Part shown: positions 17,142 to 27,237 of the stretch, in pieces
How the letters are laid out: each line of letters begins with the position of its first letter
Position numbering within the stretch: position 1 is the first letter of the stretch
Assembly (NCBI GenBank): GCA_963806685.1
Contig: CAWDZB010000012.1
Location: 124,001-188,000, forward strand
DNA: 64,000 nt
Direction of reading: 5' to 3'
Source of the DNA: DDH964 sp963806685
GTDB lineage: Bacteria; Desulfobacterota; Desulfuromonadia; Desulfuromonadales; DDH964
Program-made: the position numbers and the translations under genes
The notes under the pieces: generated by a model
What the model saw: the letters and a program-made list of their open reading frames with translations, nothing else
The model's database searches: none
What the model was told of the DNA's origin: nothing

Positions 17142-18449
17142 TTACGGGGCCGCGCTGATCAGAATCTCGGTCATCATGCCGCCATAGTCCTCGTTGTTGT
17201 TCGCAAGGTGGTCGACGTTGGTGGCATAGAGGAAGTAGGTCCCCGGAGCGATGTCATCGGCGGTCCCGGCAATGCCGTCAGGACCGTTGGTGTCGAGGAT
17301 GACATCCATGGCCTCGCCGCCGCCGAGGGAAATCGAGTTGGTCAGGTAGTACTGGCTGGTGTCGTTCAACGGCCCGAGCTTGCGCGCACCGTTGCCGACC
17401 ACCAACATCGGGATCCCCTGCACGGTCAGGGTGTTGAAATTGGTCGTCACGAGGCTGGAGACACGCAGTAGAATCCGCTCTCCCTGGGTGACTGAAATAA
17501 TCGAGTTGACCTTCTGCGAGGTTTTGCCGTCGAAGGAATTGGCCAACTCGGCGGGGTTCAAGGTGTCGGGATAGCCGCGCCCGTTGATCATCGGGTACTG
17601 GTCGGTCATAAATGCGAAGGGGAGCGGTTGCACGGAAATATGCATATCGTGAAAATTCGGATCGAAGGAGGCAATCTGCAGCGGATAGACGTGATTGTAG
17701 CCGGTCGAGCCGTCGCCATCGTCATAGGCAAACTGGGTAAAGTGACGTCCCGAGCCGACGGGGTATTCGTAGTCGGTGCCATCCTGGGCGGGGTCGACAT
17801 AGAGGTTTCCGAGCATCCCCATCTGCATGTGCTCGGCCGCCTCGACGTGGCAGTGGTACATGTAGGTCCCAGCGTCCATGATCTTGTAGTAGTAGGTCAG
17901 GCTCGAGCCCATGTTGATGGAGATCGAGTCGTCGGGAACCCCGTCGAAAATCGCCGATGCGTTGGGAAAACCGTGGAAATGCACGGTGTGCGGATCGAAA
18001 AGGTCGGGGCGCATCATCATGCCGACGTTGGTCAGGGTGAGATAGAATTCGTCCCCCTCCCTGACGCGGATGGTCGGCGCCGGGAAGTTGGCGGCGACCA
18101 TCCCGGTCTCCATGGCCAGGCTGTCGGGCACGCCCGTCAGGTTGCTGAACCCGAAGGTGTACTGGAGATGACCGTTACCGTCCCCATCGGGGTCGAGAAT
18201 CTTGTCCGCCATGTTTACGAAGCCGTCTCCCGAGGAGAGGTGCATGCAGACCTCATGGTCGCTGACCGGAAGGTTGATCTCCCCGTCGTCGGCGCGGAGC
18301 ATGCCGTCGCCGTTACTGTCCGCATTTAGGGACCCCCCGGGCAGTGTCGGGCACTGGAAATAGACAACCGCATCTGCCGAATATGCCCCCGACAGGATTA
18401 ACAGAACCAGCAAAGGCAGGATTCTGAAGGTTTTATTAAAGTGAATCAT
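17142..18449 (-). CDS. Multicopper oxidase with HFHG and HCH motifs in its first domain
   Basis: 435 aa with a signal peptide (LLVLLILSGAYSADA). Two EF-loop-like segments follow (DSNGDGMLRADDGE and DPDGDGNGH). The first cupredoxin domain has HTVHFHGFPN and YMYHCHVEAAEHMQMGML, that is a His-x-His pair plus a full Cys/His/Met set for a type 1 copper. The second domain (GIPMLVVGNGARKLG, NVDHLANN..GGMMTEILI) keeps the fold but few His. The layout resembles two-domain oxidases or nitrite-reductase-like proteins rather than a three-domain laccase. GAGGAG precedes ATG 18449. It is the second gene of the operon, separated from the giant first gene by a strong hairpin. Confidence 0.82.
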   Translation of the reverse strand: MIHFNKTFRILPLLVLLILSGAYSADAVVYFQCPTLPGGSLNADSNGDGMLRADDGEINLPVSDHEVCMHLSSGDGFVNMADKILDPDGDGNGHLQYTFGFSNLTGVPDSLAMETGMVAANFPAPTIRVREGDEFYLTLTNVGMMMRPDLFDPHTVHFHGFPNASAIFDGVPDDSISINMGSSLTYYYKIMDAGTYMYHCHVEAAEHMQMGMLGNLYVDPAQDGTDYEYPVGSGRHFTQFAYDDGDGSTGYNHVYPLQIASFDPNFHDMHISVQPLPFAFMTDQYPMINGRGYPDTLNPAELANSFDGKTSQKVNSIISVTQGERILLRVSSLVTTNFNTLTVQGIPMLVVGNGARKLGPLNDTSQYYLTNSISLGGGEAMDVILDTNGPDGIAGTADDIAPGTYFLYATNVDHLANNNEDYGGMMTEILISAAP

Positions 18450-18472
18450 GTCTCACTCCTCTCTGGATTGAC

Positions 18473-18499
18473 CTCCGCCGGGCACGGCCCGGCGGAGGA
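18473..18499 (-). repeat. Perfect 12-bp inverted repeat between the first two operon genes
   Basis: Arms CCTCCGCCGGGC / GCCCGGCGGAGG with a 3-base loop, no T tract on the minus strand, in the 65-base gap between the 2071-aa gene and the 435-aa oxidase gene. It probably acts as an mRNA stability or processing hairpin rather than a terminator. Confidence 0.8.
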
Positions 18500-18514
18500 T
18501 CGCACTTTGCTGGT

Positions 18515-21500
18515 TTAAGGCTGGATGGTGAAGGCACCATCCGAGACGTCCGTGCTTAGCGGAGCGCCGCCGCTGGCAAATGCCCTGACCCGGAACCGGC
18601 TGGTGGTGGTAACTCCGCCGACCGCGGGAACCGTCCAGTCATAGTCGGTTCTCAGTGCGCCAACGGTACCGATGTAGGTCCAGGAGGTCCCGTTGTTCAG
18701 CGAATAGAAGAGACTGAAATAACCGACAGGCGCAGTGGTCGGGGCTTTCCACTGCACGGTGAAGGTGTTGCCTGAAGTCAGCACTTCACCGCCGTTGGGC
18801 GCCGTCAGCAGCACGTTGGCGCGCGCCGACACGGTAAAGGGCGCATCGGACATATCGGAACTGATCTGGACCCCGACGTTGTTGTAGACGTCCACCCGGA
18901 ACAGGGCAGTGGGGTTGGCATCGGCCACTGCGGGCACCGTCCAGTCGAAGCTCCGCTTGTTGGGGCCGACCGCATGGATCCAGGTCCAGGAGGCGCCGTT
19001 GTCGAGCGAATACCACAGACTGTGATATCCGAGCGTCGCGTTGCTGGGCGACTTCCATTTCAGGGTGTAGGTGTCGCCGGAGGTCAACGTCTCGCCACCG
19101 TTGGGCGAAACCGCCAGGGCGTCCACCCGCGGGTTGATGGTGAAAGCTGCATCCGAACGGTCGCTTGCGATCTTCGCCCCACCAGCATCCAGTGCAACAA
19201 CCCGGATCAGGCTGGTGGTGTTGGAGGTGGCAAGGAGGGGGACGGACCAGCTGTACCCGCTGGCCCCGGTCACCTGGGCCAGCCAGTTCCAGGTCGCCCC
19301 ATTGTCCGGCGAGTACCAGAGGCGGTAGATCGCTGCATTCTGGAGCGAACTCCACTGCACGAAGAAGGTGTCCCCGGAGACCAGCGTCTCGCCACCGTTG
19401 GGGGTGATCAGAGTCACGGCCGGGTTGAGTTCGTCAGCTCCGATATCCACCCCGGCGCCGAATGGCCGCCCTTCCTGGTCAAAATCAAAACCGAGTTCCG
19501 GGAACGTCCCCACGTCATTGGCCGCGCCGGCATCCACCGCCGGCGAACCGCCGGCGATGTGATAGTTGCCGAGGCTGGCGGTCAGTTCGGGGAAGGTAAC
19601 ATTGATCGAGTTGCCGCCTTCGTCGATGACGTTGGCGCTGGTCAGGGTATTGAAGTATTCGGTCAGGAAGGCCGGGTCGGCTGCCACATTACTGCCGGAA
19701 TACCCGGTGGTATCACTCAGGATGCAGCTCAGCGGGTTAAGCAGCTGCGGGGTGATGGTATTGATGACCCCGAGATCCTGGTAGAGCCCGGCCGGATTTT
19801 CCGCCAGACCGCCCGCACCACCATTGAGGCTGGTATCGTTGTACCATGAGCGGTTGTGCCAGATGATGTTGTTCACCAGCGTCGGGTTGGAGAAGCTGTC
19901 CGCACCTAGAATGGCCTGCAATCCGGCGCTGTTGACGTTGGATGCCATCCCGGCCGGCAGCGGCGTGGAGTTGGGCTGGCCGGCAGGGAAGGCGTTCGGG
20001 CTGGTGGAGGAGCTGTCGTTGTTGACGATGGTGTTATTGATGATGGTCGCCCGGGCCACATCCTGCAGGAAAATGCCACCACCGCCATTCGCGGCCAGGT
20101 TGTTGACGATCATGTTGTTGACGATGCGCAGCTCGTACCACTGGGTCGGGTCGGCCGGATTGTCAACGACATCCTGGTTGTTGACCTCGTTGGCCATGAT
20201 GCCGCCACCTTGGCCGGAGCCGCTCACGTTACCCTGGATCAGGTTGCCATCGATGACGATGTTCCCGCTCCCGGTGACTCCACCCTGGTCGGCGCCGACG
20301 TAGATGCCGCCGCCGTTTCCGGCGGCCTGCAGCAGGGCGCTGAAGTTGTTCTCGTTGAAGAGAATCCGGTTGTGGCGGATGGTGCCGACCCCACCGGAGA
20401 GGCCCTGATGGGCGATGCCGCCACCGGTGAAGGTGGAGAAGTTCCCCTCGATCAGGTTGTCCTCGACCAAATAGTCGCTGGAGTCCTCGTTCAGAGCAAT
20501 GGCGCCGGGGCCTGCGACACCGCCGTTCTTGTGGATCTTGTTGGCGCGGATGACGTTGTTGTGGTTGTTCTGCGCGAAACCGACGTCGTCCAGACCGATG
20601 CCGATACCACCGGCGATGTTCCCCTGGTTGCTGGTGATCTCGTTGTTGCTGATGGTCAGGTAATTGACCCCGGCCACGGCGAAGATACCGCCGCCGACCA
20701 CCGAACCAGAAATCCGGAAACCATCGATGGAGGCCTGGCCCGGGGTGTTGAAGGGGTTGCCTTCATTCAGGAACAGGGTCCCGGTCCCCTCGGCCTGTAC
20801 CGTACCGGTGGGGAATGAGGTCTCGCCAATGACGATGATACCCGGGGCTTCGCCAGCCTGGAATGGCAGCTTGAGGAGGTAGGCCTCATAGGCGGCGCCG
20901 CCCATGGCGTTGATGCGGTCATGCCAGGTCTGCAGCTTATCGAGCGGGTTGGGGTTGGCATTGATGATGGTCGCACCGGCGCCCGACCCCTGCAGATGAA
21001 CCGGCTTGTTCATGATCACCAGTTCCTGGTAAGTGCCCGGCGCCACGAGGATCAGGTCCCCGGCGCTGGCAGCGTCGATCGCCGCCTGGATGGTTCCGTA
21101 TTCGGAAGGAACCTGGAGCACGTTGGTGCTGCCACAATCGATGATGCTGAGGGTTACGCCAACATCGGTGGAGTTGCCGTTGTCGCCGCGGGTAACCATC
21201 AGGGTCCCGCTGGTGGTGACGCCGGCGGGGACCGTGGCGACAATGGTATCGGCATCCCAGCTCAAAATATCCAGGGGAACGCCGTCAATGGTCACAGTGC
21301 CGATGGTGCCACCGAAGCCGAAATCCCGGGTGATGAAGAGCGGGGTCGCCGGGACGGCCGCCGGGTTGTAAAGGGGGTTAGGAATGGTAACGGAACTCCC
21401 CAGGGAGGTCAGGATGATTTGGCTGCCGTTGGCCCGGTCGCTGCACAGCAACGGGCCGCCCCCCGGCTCCGGTCCGGTCACCGATGCGATCACCGGGCCG

Positions 21501-24500
21501 CCGTCAACCTGGGCGGTGTCGACCGCGCCCCCCGCAGACGCAAAGGCCGCCGTCGGCACGATTGGCGTGTCCGCATAGAGGGTGGCCGCCGAGAAGTAGT
21601 TCAGGGTCCACGGGGTGACCGTGAAGCTCGGAGAATAGAAGGGGTCCTGGGCCCCGTTAGGCAGCAGCGGGTCGTTGAGGACCAGGGTCAGCATTTGCGG
21701 CGAGAAGCCCGCCGGCGCCGGAACGTTGGCCGTGTAGGAGCCAGGAACCAGGGCGTTATAGGTCCCCCACTCGTCGGTATAGACGCGGGTCAGCTCGTTG
21801 CCGGCCCAATCCTTGAAGGAGACCGGAATCCAGGGGACCCCCGCCTTTTCGCCGAAGTTGGGGCTGAGGATATTGAATTCGGCCGTCAGGTCGTTGAGCG
21901 CGAAGCCGGTGACCAGGGCCGCCTTGGGTGTTTCGGTGAAGTAGAAGAAGTCGCAGTTGACGTTGGCGCCGTCGGTGACCGTAACCTGCTTCTTGTTGCA
22001 CTGGGGACGATCCTGCCCGGCGAAGACCGAAAGGGACGGGTCAGGCGTCACCCCCGGCAACGGAGTCGTGGGGTTGAGAAGCTGGAAGCTGAGTCCAAGA
22101 TCCGGGACGTGGTGCATAGCACCAACGCAGGCCGGAGGGAGCAGCAGTTGGCTGGGGACGTAGCTGTTGCCGAAGTCGACGTTCTTGTCCTCCTCCTTGA
22201 CCAGGGTATAACCCGGAGGGGTGTTCGATTCGACGATGTAGGTGCCGGCGGGCAGGGAGGGATCGCCCGCCGCCGGGCCGAAGGCGTAGCCGCCGTTGAA
22301 AACGCCGGGGCGGATCTGGTTCCAGGTGGCGAATGCGTCGGCACACTCGGGGACGGTTTCGCCGTGGATTACCGGCAGGGTCTGGATGCAGCCGGTGGGC
22401 TGGTTGTCGTCCCAGCTGTCGGTGTGGGTCACCTGGACGGCGTCACCCAGGTCGAAGGTGCCGTTGCCATTTCGGTCGATGTCCTCGGGACCCGGCGCGC
22501 CTCCGTCCTGCCAGCCCAGGGGGTAGTTGTCAACGTCGGCGCGCTGGATGCCGGCCGGAGGATTGATGTCGTCGATCACCCCGTTGTTATTGAAGTCCTG
22601 GTAGAGGTTGACCTGGACCCGCGGAATCCCCGCCTCCCAGGGTTCGCCGACCGCGTAGCGCGGATCGTTTTCGGCGCGGGTCGGGGAGTAGAAGGTGATA
22701 CCGACGATGCCACCGTTCTCACCCGGGGCATAATCGTTCTTGCCCCAGTTGATTTCGTTGAACTGGTTGAGGAAGAGCATCATCGACTCGAGAAGCACCG
22801 GACCGGTTTCGGTCTTGGAGAGGTTGTTGCCGGTGTTGGGATTGTTGACCACACTGAACCCTGGTGGACAGGTGTCCGGATACGGCGTGGGCGGATCGGT
22901 GCGGGCCACTGCCCCCGGGGCGCACTGGGGCTGCGGCCGCAACTTGTCTCGCGAGGGCCAATCCCAGCCGAGATCGGGGGTGACTTCGCCACCGAAATCG
23001 ATGACTGAGGTGGCGCCGGTCGGCTTGAGGCGGGCATAGTCGACTTCGGCGACGATCCAGTGGAACCAGGGGAAGACCTCCGCGAATTCGAATTCGCCGT
23101 TCGGGTCGGTTACGGTGGTCTGGTAGATGGTACCGTCACGGAAGCGGAGGTTCACCGTTACGTCGGGAAGTCCGACTTCACCGGGATCGGGGAAGCCGTC
23201 CTCGTCGACATCCTTAAAGACGCTGCCGGCGTAATCGCCGAACCAGCGGAAGATCAGCACGTCGCCCAAGTTCACCGTTCCGCCGGTGCCGCCGGAGCCA
23301 GCCGGTACGGTGACGGTGTTGAAATTGAATAGGTTGAGGAGCGGTTCGTCCCAGCTGACCAGTTCCCAGGTGCCGGGCGGCACGTTGTGAATCTCGAAAT
23401 AGCCGGTATCCGGATCGATGGCAGCGGCGTAGACCCCGGCCTGGGTGACCTCCGGGGTGGCGGTGGGGTCGTTGAGTCCGATCCAGCCCTCGAGGACCGG
23501 GGCGCCGGCGAAGAAGCCCTGGGTGGCCGGCGGCCGGGAGAAATGGTTGAGGCGCAGGGTTCCGGTGATGGTGCCGGTGTAGCCGCTGCGGTCAACATAC
23601 TGGGGATGGGTGTCATCGAGCCAAGGGAGGCCGTGGATGACCTGCCCCTGGAAATTGGAGGCGGCCTGGGGGGCGGTCTTGACGAAACCGAAGATGGCGT
23701 GCTGGACCCCTTGGCCGAAGCCTTCGGTAAAGACCTTGGGCTCGTTCGCCTTGACCCAGGAGTCGATGGTCGGCGTCCCCTCGATGGTGGAGGTCTGGAC
23801 CCAGGTCATCGCCTGGCCGTCGTCGTCGGCCCCGGGCGGGGTGAGGATCGCCCCGTACTTGCCGGGGGCGAGATTCTTTATGATCGCTTCGCCCGGCTGC
23901 AGGTTGAAGGGGTTGAGCGTAGGATCCGGGGTGATCGACGAAGTAAGGTCGCAAGGACTGGCCGCCGGTTCTCCGGTAACGGGGTCCGGGGGGGCGACTT
24001 CGTATCCCTGGGCGGCACAGAATTTTTTATAGGTCAGGGTGGTGATCGCCCCGGCGTCACCTGGGGTATCAACGACCGGCGCACCATCTCCATCGAGAAC
24101 GAAGCTGCCGTCGGGGTTGCGCTGGTAGATGGTGCCGAGGGGGTTGCCGAAGGTGTCCCACAGCATTTGACCGTTGGAAAAGTCGTAGAGATGAACGGTG
24201 CAGCCACCGAGCCCCTGTTCCGGCTCGGTAAAGATGTTGTCGATCTTGTCGTGGTCGACGAAGGCGAAGATGGTGACCTGCGCCGTCGGGAAGGGCAGGG
24301 GATTGACCGTCACCGTGACCGAGGACTGGTTCGGCGCCACCGGGGCACCGCTGTTGCCGTACCCGGTATAGGGGAGGACCGACACGAAATAGCGCTTGCC
24401 CGCGGCGATGGGCGCACCGCCGATTCCGCTGGTGACGTTGATTGAACTGCCGCTGGCGTTCCCCTTGGCCACCACCGGCGCATAGCTGTGGTGAATGTCG

Positions 24501-24730
24501 AGGCTGATGGTCGGCGGATTGACCTGGGGAACCCCCGGGACAGTCCAGTTGCTGGTGTCTTCCTCGACCATGAAGCGGAAGCCGGTAACGGGGTTACCTT
24601 GAGGGTCGACCACCTGCAGGGTGAAAGCGAAGGCCTGGGCCTGAACCATCACCACTGTCAGCCACAACACTGCCAGAAGGGTCAGACCCCTCTGCCAGCT
24701 CAGGAAACCGCATTTGCTCCTCTGGCTCAT
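18515..24730 (-). CDS. Giant secreted protein: SdrD-B-like domains, beta-helix and three PNGGE domains
   Basis: 2071 aa with a long signal peptide (LTLLAVLWLTVVMVQAQAFAF). Residues ~35-1000 are a chain of Ig/carboxypeptidase-regulatory and SdrD B-like modules; one unit near 497-560 reads FKDVDEDGFPDPGEVGLPDV, a Ca-binding B-repeat style. An IPT/TIG-like segment lies near 1090-1190. A right-handed parallel beta-helix spans ~1204-1740 (YGTIQAAIDAAS, GGGIFLQD, NNTIVNN). Three ~100-aa PNGGE repeats fill ~1765-2071, ending in FTIQP. GAGGAGG precedes ATG 24730. It is the first gene of an operon with three multicopper-oxidase-like genes. By analogy with such architectures it is a surface fibre or scaffold; a role as matrix for the oxidases is inference. 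Confidence 0.82.
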   Translation of the reverse strand: MSQRSKCGFLSWQRGLTLLAVLWLTVVMVQAQAFAFTLQVVDPQGNPVTGFRFMVEEDTSNWTVPGVPQVNPPTISLDIHHSYAPVVAKGNASGSSINVTSGIGGAPIAAGKRYFVSVLPYTGYGNSGAPVAPNQSSVTVTVNPLPFPTAQVTIFAFVDHDKIDNIFTEPEQGLGGCTVHLYDFSNGQMLWDTFGNPLGTIYQRNPDGSFVLDGDGAPVVDTPGDAGAITTLTYKKFCAAQGYEVAPPDPVTGEPAASPCDLTSSITPDPTLNPFNLQPGEAIIKNLAPGKYGAILTPPGADDDGQAMTWVQTSTIEGTPTIDSWVKANEPKVFTEGFGQGVQHAIFGFVKTAPQAASNFQGQVIHGLPWLDDTHPQYVDRSGYTGTITGTLRLNHFSRPPATQGFFAGAPVLEGWIGLNDPTATPEVTQAGVYAAAIDPDTGYFEIHNVPPGTWELVSWDEPLLNLFNFNTVTVPAGSGGTGGTVNLGDVLIFRWFGDYAGSVFKDVDEDGFPDPGEVGLPDVTVNLRFRDGTIYQTTVTDPNGEFEFAEVFPWFHWIVAEVDYARLKPTGATSVIDFGGEVTPDLGWDWPSRDKLRPQPQCAPGAVARTDPPTPYPDTCPPGFSVVNNPNTGNNLSKTETGPVLLESMMLFLNQFNEINWGKNDYAPGENGGIVGITFYSPTRAENDPRYAVGEPWEAGIPRVQVNLYQDFNNNGVIDDINPPAGIQRADVDNYPLGWQDGGAPGPEDIDRNGNGTFDLGDAVQVTHTDSWDDNQPTGCIQTLPVIHGETVPECADAFATWNQIRPGVFNGGYAFGPAAGDPSLPAGTYIVESNTPPGYTLVKEEDKNVDFGNSYVPSQLLLPPACVGAMHHVPDLGLSFQLLNPTTPLPGVTPDPSLSVFAGQDRPQCNKKQVTVTDGANVNCDFFYFTETPKAALVTGFALNDLTAEFNILSPNFGEKAGVPWIPVSFKDWAGNELTRVYTDEWGTYNALVPGSYTANVPAPAGFSPQMLTLVLNDPLLPNGAQDPFYSPSFTVTPWTLNYFSAATLYADTPIVPTAAFASAGGAVDTAQVDGGPVIASVTGPEPGGGPLLCSDRANGSQIILTSLGSSVTIPNPLYNPAAVPATPLFITRDFGFGGTIGTVTIDGVPLDILSWDADTIVATVPAGVTTSGTLMVTRGDNGNSTDVGVTLSIIDCGSTNVLQVPSEYGTIQAAIDAASAGDLILVAPGTYQELVIMNKPVHLQGSGAGATIINANPNPLDKLQTWHDRINAMGGAAYEAYLLKLPFQAGEAPGIIVIGETSFPTGTVQAEGTGTLFLNEGNPFNTPGQASIDGFRISGSVVGGGIFAVAGVNYLTISNNEITSNQGNIAGGIGIGLDDVGFAQNNHNNVIRANKIHKNGGVAGPGAIALNEDSSDYLVEDNLIEGNFSTFTGGGIAHQGLSGGVGTIRHNRILFNENNFSALLQAAGNGGGIYVGADQGGVTGSGNIVIDGNLIQGNVSGSGQGGGIMANEVNNQDVVDNPADPTQWYELRIVNNMIVNNLAANGGGGIFLQDVARATIINNTIVNNDSSSTSPNAFPAGQPNSTPLPAGMASNVNSAGLQAILGADSFSNPTLVNNIIWHNRSWYNDTSLNGGAGGLAENPAGLYQDLGVINTITPQLLNPLSCILSDTTGYSGSNVAADPAFLTEYFNTLTSANVIDEGGNSINVTFPELTASLGNYHIAGGSPAVDAGAANDVGTFPELGFDFDQEGRPFGAGVDIGADELNPAVTLITPNGGETLVSGDTFFVQWSSLQNAAIYRLWYSPDNGATWNWLAQVTGASGYSWSVPLLATSNTTSLIRVVALDAGGAKIASDRSDAAFTINPRVDALAVSPNGGETLTSGDTYTLKWKSPSNATLGYHSLWYSLDNGASWTWIHAVGPNKRSFDWTVPAVADANPTALFRVDVYNNVGVQISSDMSDAPFTVSARANVLLTAPNGGEVLTSGNTFTVQWKAPTTAPVGYFSLFYSLNNGTSWTYIGTVGALRTDYDWTVPAVGGVTTTSRFRVRAFASGGAPLSTDVSDGAFTIQP

Positions 24731-25503
24731 GAAAATGCCTCCTCACTTCTCTGGCGCTACGGAAAAATTCGTCGCGATTGTGGCAGGACTGAAAAACCTG
24801 CGACCTTAATTATTTGCAGACAAGAAGTACTAATCCCCCCAGAAAAAAGGGAAAAATGGGGACGAAAAATGCCTCAACCTATCGTTTTATATAAAGATTT
24901 TTTAAAACTCAAATTCAAACAGCAGATATGGTGACTCTGGTTTCAAAACTATAATGAGGGGAGCCGTGAAATCTATGGGGGAAAACCTGATTTTTCAGGT
25001 AGGCAATTACTACCATGCGCCACCAAGTGAAATAGGGGGCGGGGAAAGTCTCTGCCCCGGTCTCCAAATTTACGATTGCAAGCAAGAGGCTTAAGGGAAA
25101 GAAAAGGCCGAGAAAGGAAAGGTGGCGAGGGGGTCGCTGGAAGCTTCTTGAATCTGCTGGGGTTCTGATCTTCTTGGAAGGATGCAGGGAAAATTCAAAG
25201 AAAAACTTGGCGCAAATGCTGGTTGGGAATTTGACCGATGGAAATGTCCGGCGGAAGGCATGGCTCTTTGGGGGGCCGGCGAATTTCCCTCCCCCGGACT
25301 TCCTTTACACCAACAATTTTCAGGGTGCGCCTTTAGCGGCTGCCAGTTATTTCACCCCGGGGGGGGAATCCGGATTCAGAGGGTGAATCCACGTTGAACG
25401 CGAAAGATGAGGATATTCCCCGCTCTTTCGTTCGCTTCGACCGACTGCCATAATGGGCGGCAACATGGCACAGAACACCGGGCGATGCCTGCCCCAATAT
25501 TTC
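24731..25503. other. Intergenic region of about 770 bases without a gene
   Basis: Must hold the promoter of the giant-protein operon. Short frames on both strands (for example plus strand 25174-25386) lack a credible ribosome-binding site or product. I looked for a cyclic-di-GMP riboswitch pattern and did not find one. A G7 run lies near 25362-25368. Confidence 0.5.
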
Positions 25504-27225
25504 CTAATGAATAACCCATCCACTGCGGGGGACCAAGGCAGGTTTTGTGCCCTGGGAGAGTTGTACGATGTAGCATCCTTTTGAAGCATAACGTTGCCCC
25601 TGACCAAAGGTAAGTAGCGGATAAAGGGCGATTGCATAGTTTTCGTCGTTCATCATGTCGAAATTATCCAGGATATAGTCACGGTAAAAATCACTCTCCA
25701 TCATCCCGACGCCGTTGCCAAGCATCCAACCCGCGGCATACATCTTGGCCTGGATGGAAAAGTTGGTAAGTGGGATATTTCTGAACCTCAACCAGGTCTT
25801 GATGACTTCAGCCCGCTTGCCTGCATCCTGGGGGAGCAGGTAAGGATAAGTGGCATAGATATAAGGTCTCAACATCTCGGGCAGAGAATACAGGTCCTGA
25901 CCCAGCATGCCGTAGGAAAGAAACAGCCGCCCGGGGTGGGAGGAGGAAACGGCCCAGGCCTTCAGATTGGCGAGGTCCCCGGCCGGCAGCCACAGCATCA
26001 AAACAGCTCCGGGGTGTCGACTGGCCAAAACCTTCCAGAAATTGTCCCCCGGCTCCTGGGCCCCGGAGAAAATCACGTTCTGAGCGGGGGCCTGCCCGAG
26101 CAATTTCCAGGTTTTCTGGAATCCCTGGGCAAGGGCCCGTCCCTCCGGAGTGTCCCGAAAGACCTGTACCACGTGCAGATCCTTTGGGGGTATGCCCCGG
26201 TCCCACGCAGAAAGCGAGCCGCCGCCTCCCCTTCCTGGTAGTAGCCCTTCGAAAAATAGAGGGTGTACCAGTCGGAGTCGGATATGACCGGAAAATCGGT
26301 AATAGGGAACAAACAGGGGATTTGATTCTGCTCGCAGAACTCGTGGACGGGACGCCACTCTCCGGTAACGAGACCACCTACCAGGGCGAATACCGGCTCC
26401 CGACGGTAATATTCTTCCAATTGGCGGTTCCAGGTTCCGGGAGGCCCCTTCAGTTCCCAGACGTCCAGCGCAAACCGCCTGTAGGCGGTGGTCAATTTCT
26501 TCCTGAAAAATGGCGCTTTTTTGGCGCGCTCTTCCTGCCGCCGCAACTGGATGTTGTGGATTTGGAAGTTCGCTTCCAATACCCCGATCATTGCCTCCCG
26601 GTCCTCCTTCGAAACGTCCTCCCCCACCACCGTGGCGAAGCGGATGGTGGTATCGGTTACTCCCGGAGAGGGTTGGGCCGAAAGATGGCGGAGATAAAAG
26701 ACCAGGATGGCCATATCCCGGTCTTCGAGATGATATCTGGGCATGGTCCAGTCGAGTTCCCGCCCGGAAGGATCAAACCCGGTCCAAAGGGCTTTGGCCA
26801 GGGTTTCGTCGCTATAGGCAGGGCGTCGGATTCCCCAGCGGATAGACTGGGGCATCTTCTGCCAGGGGGGAATGGTTTCCTCGGCAGAAAAGGTGAAGGG
26901 CTTGAACAGTTCGGTCGCGTTGGTGGGAAGGGTGACCACTTTCCCTTCCACGGAGCCCATCCCACTCCTCAGGTGACAGCTTTCGCAACTAAACATGCTG
27001 CCGTCCACCGGGATGTCACCTTGCACCATGGCCTGCACCGGTTCCCCTGAGGGAAGAATCCCTTCCCGGTACATTCTTTCGCCCAGGCGTATGGTCTCTG
27101 CCTTGGATAGCCCGGCAACTCCCGTCAGACTGCTCCGCCGACGAAGCGGGCGTACAGAACCCGAGAAAAATGAAGAACCAGGCTAGGATTCTCATCATTC
27201 GAACGGCCTTCTGATACGGCAGCAT
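25504..27225 (-). pseudogene. Cytochrome c / periplasmic substrate-binding fusion protein, frameshifted twice
   Basis: Three frames are needed to read one protein. Frame 1 (start 27225 or 27198) gives a signal peptide (AWFFIFLGFCTPASSA). Frame 2 gives LSKAETIRLGERMYREG, a heme c motif CESCH near 26990 and a cytochrome domain, then a receptor-like domain (FATVVGEDVSKEDREAMIG). Frame 3 (from ~26190 to the stop at 25504) continues the binding-protein fold to RSGWVIH. One base is in excess near 27121-27135. One base is missing near 26186-26190, where a 5-base run would need 6. The intact family is a periplasmic protein joining a cytochrome c to a branched-chain-amino-acid-type binding fold. It begins 12 bases after the SCO-like gene, which is also frameshifted. 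Either the operon is decaying or the assembly is wrong here. Confidence 0.75.
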
Positions 27226-27237
27226 ATAAAGACCCCG

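Noticed and set aside
20921..23008. 695-codon plus-strand open frame opposite the giant secreted protein
   Set aside because: Antisense to a recognisable multi-domain protein; low-complexity Gly/Val/Asp sequence with no known domain.
25174..25386. 70-codon plus-strand frames in the large intergenic gap
   Set aside because: Two overlapping alternatives in different frames, neither with family features.
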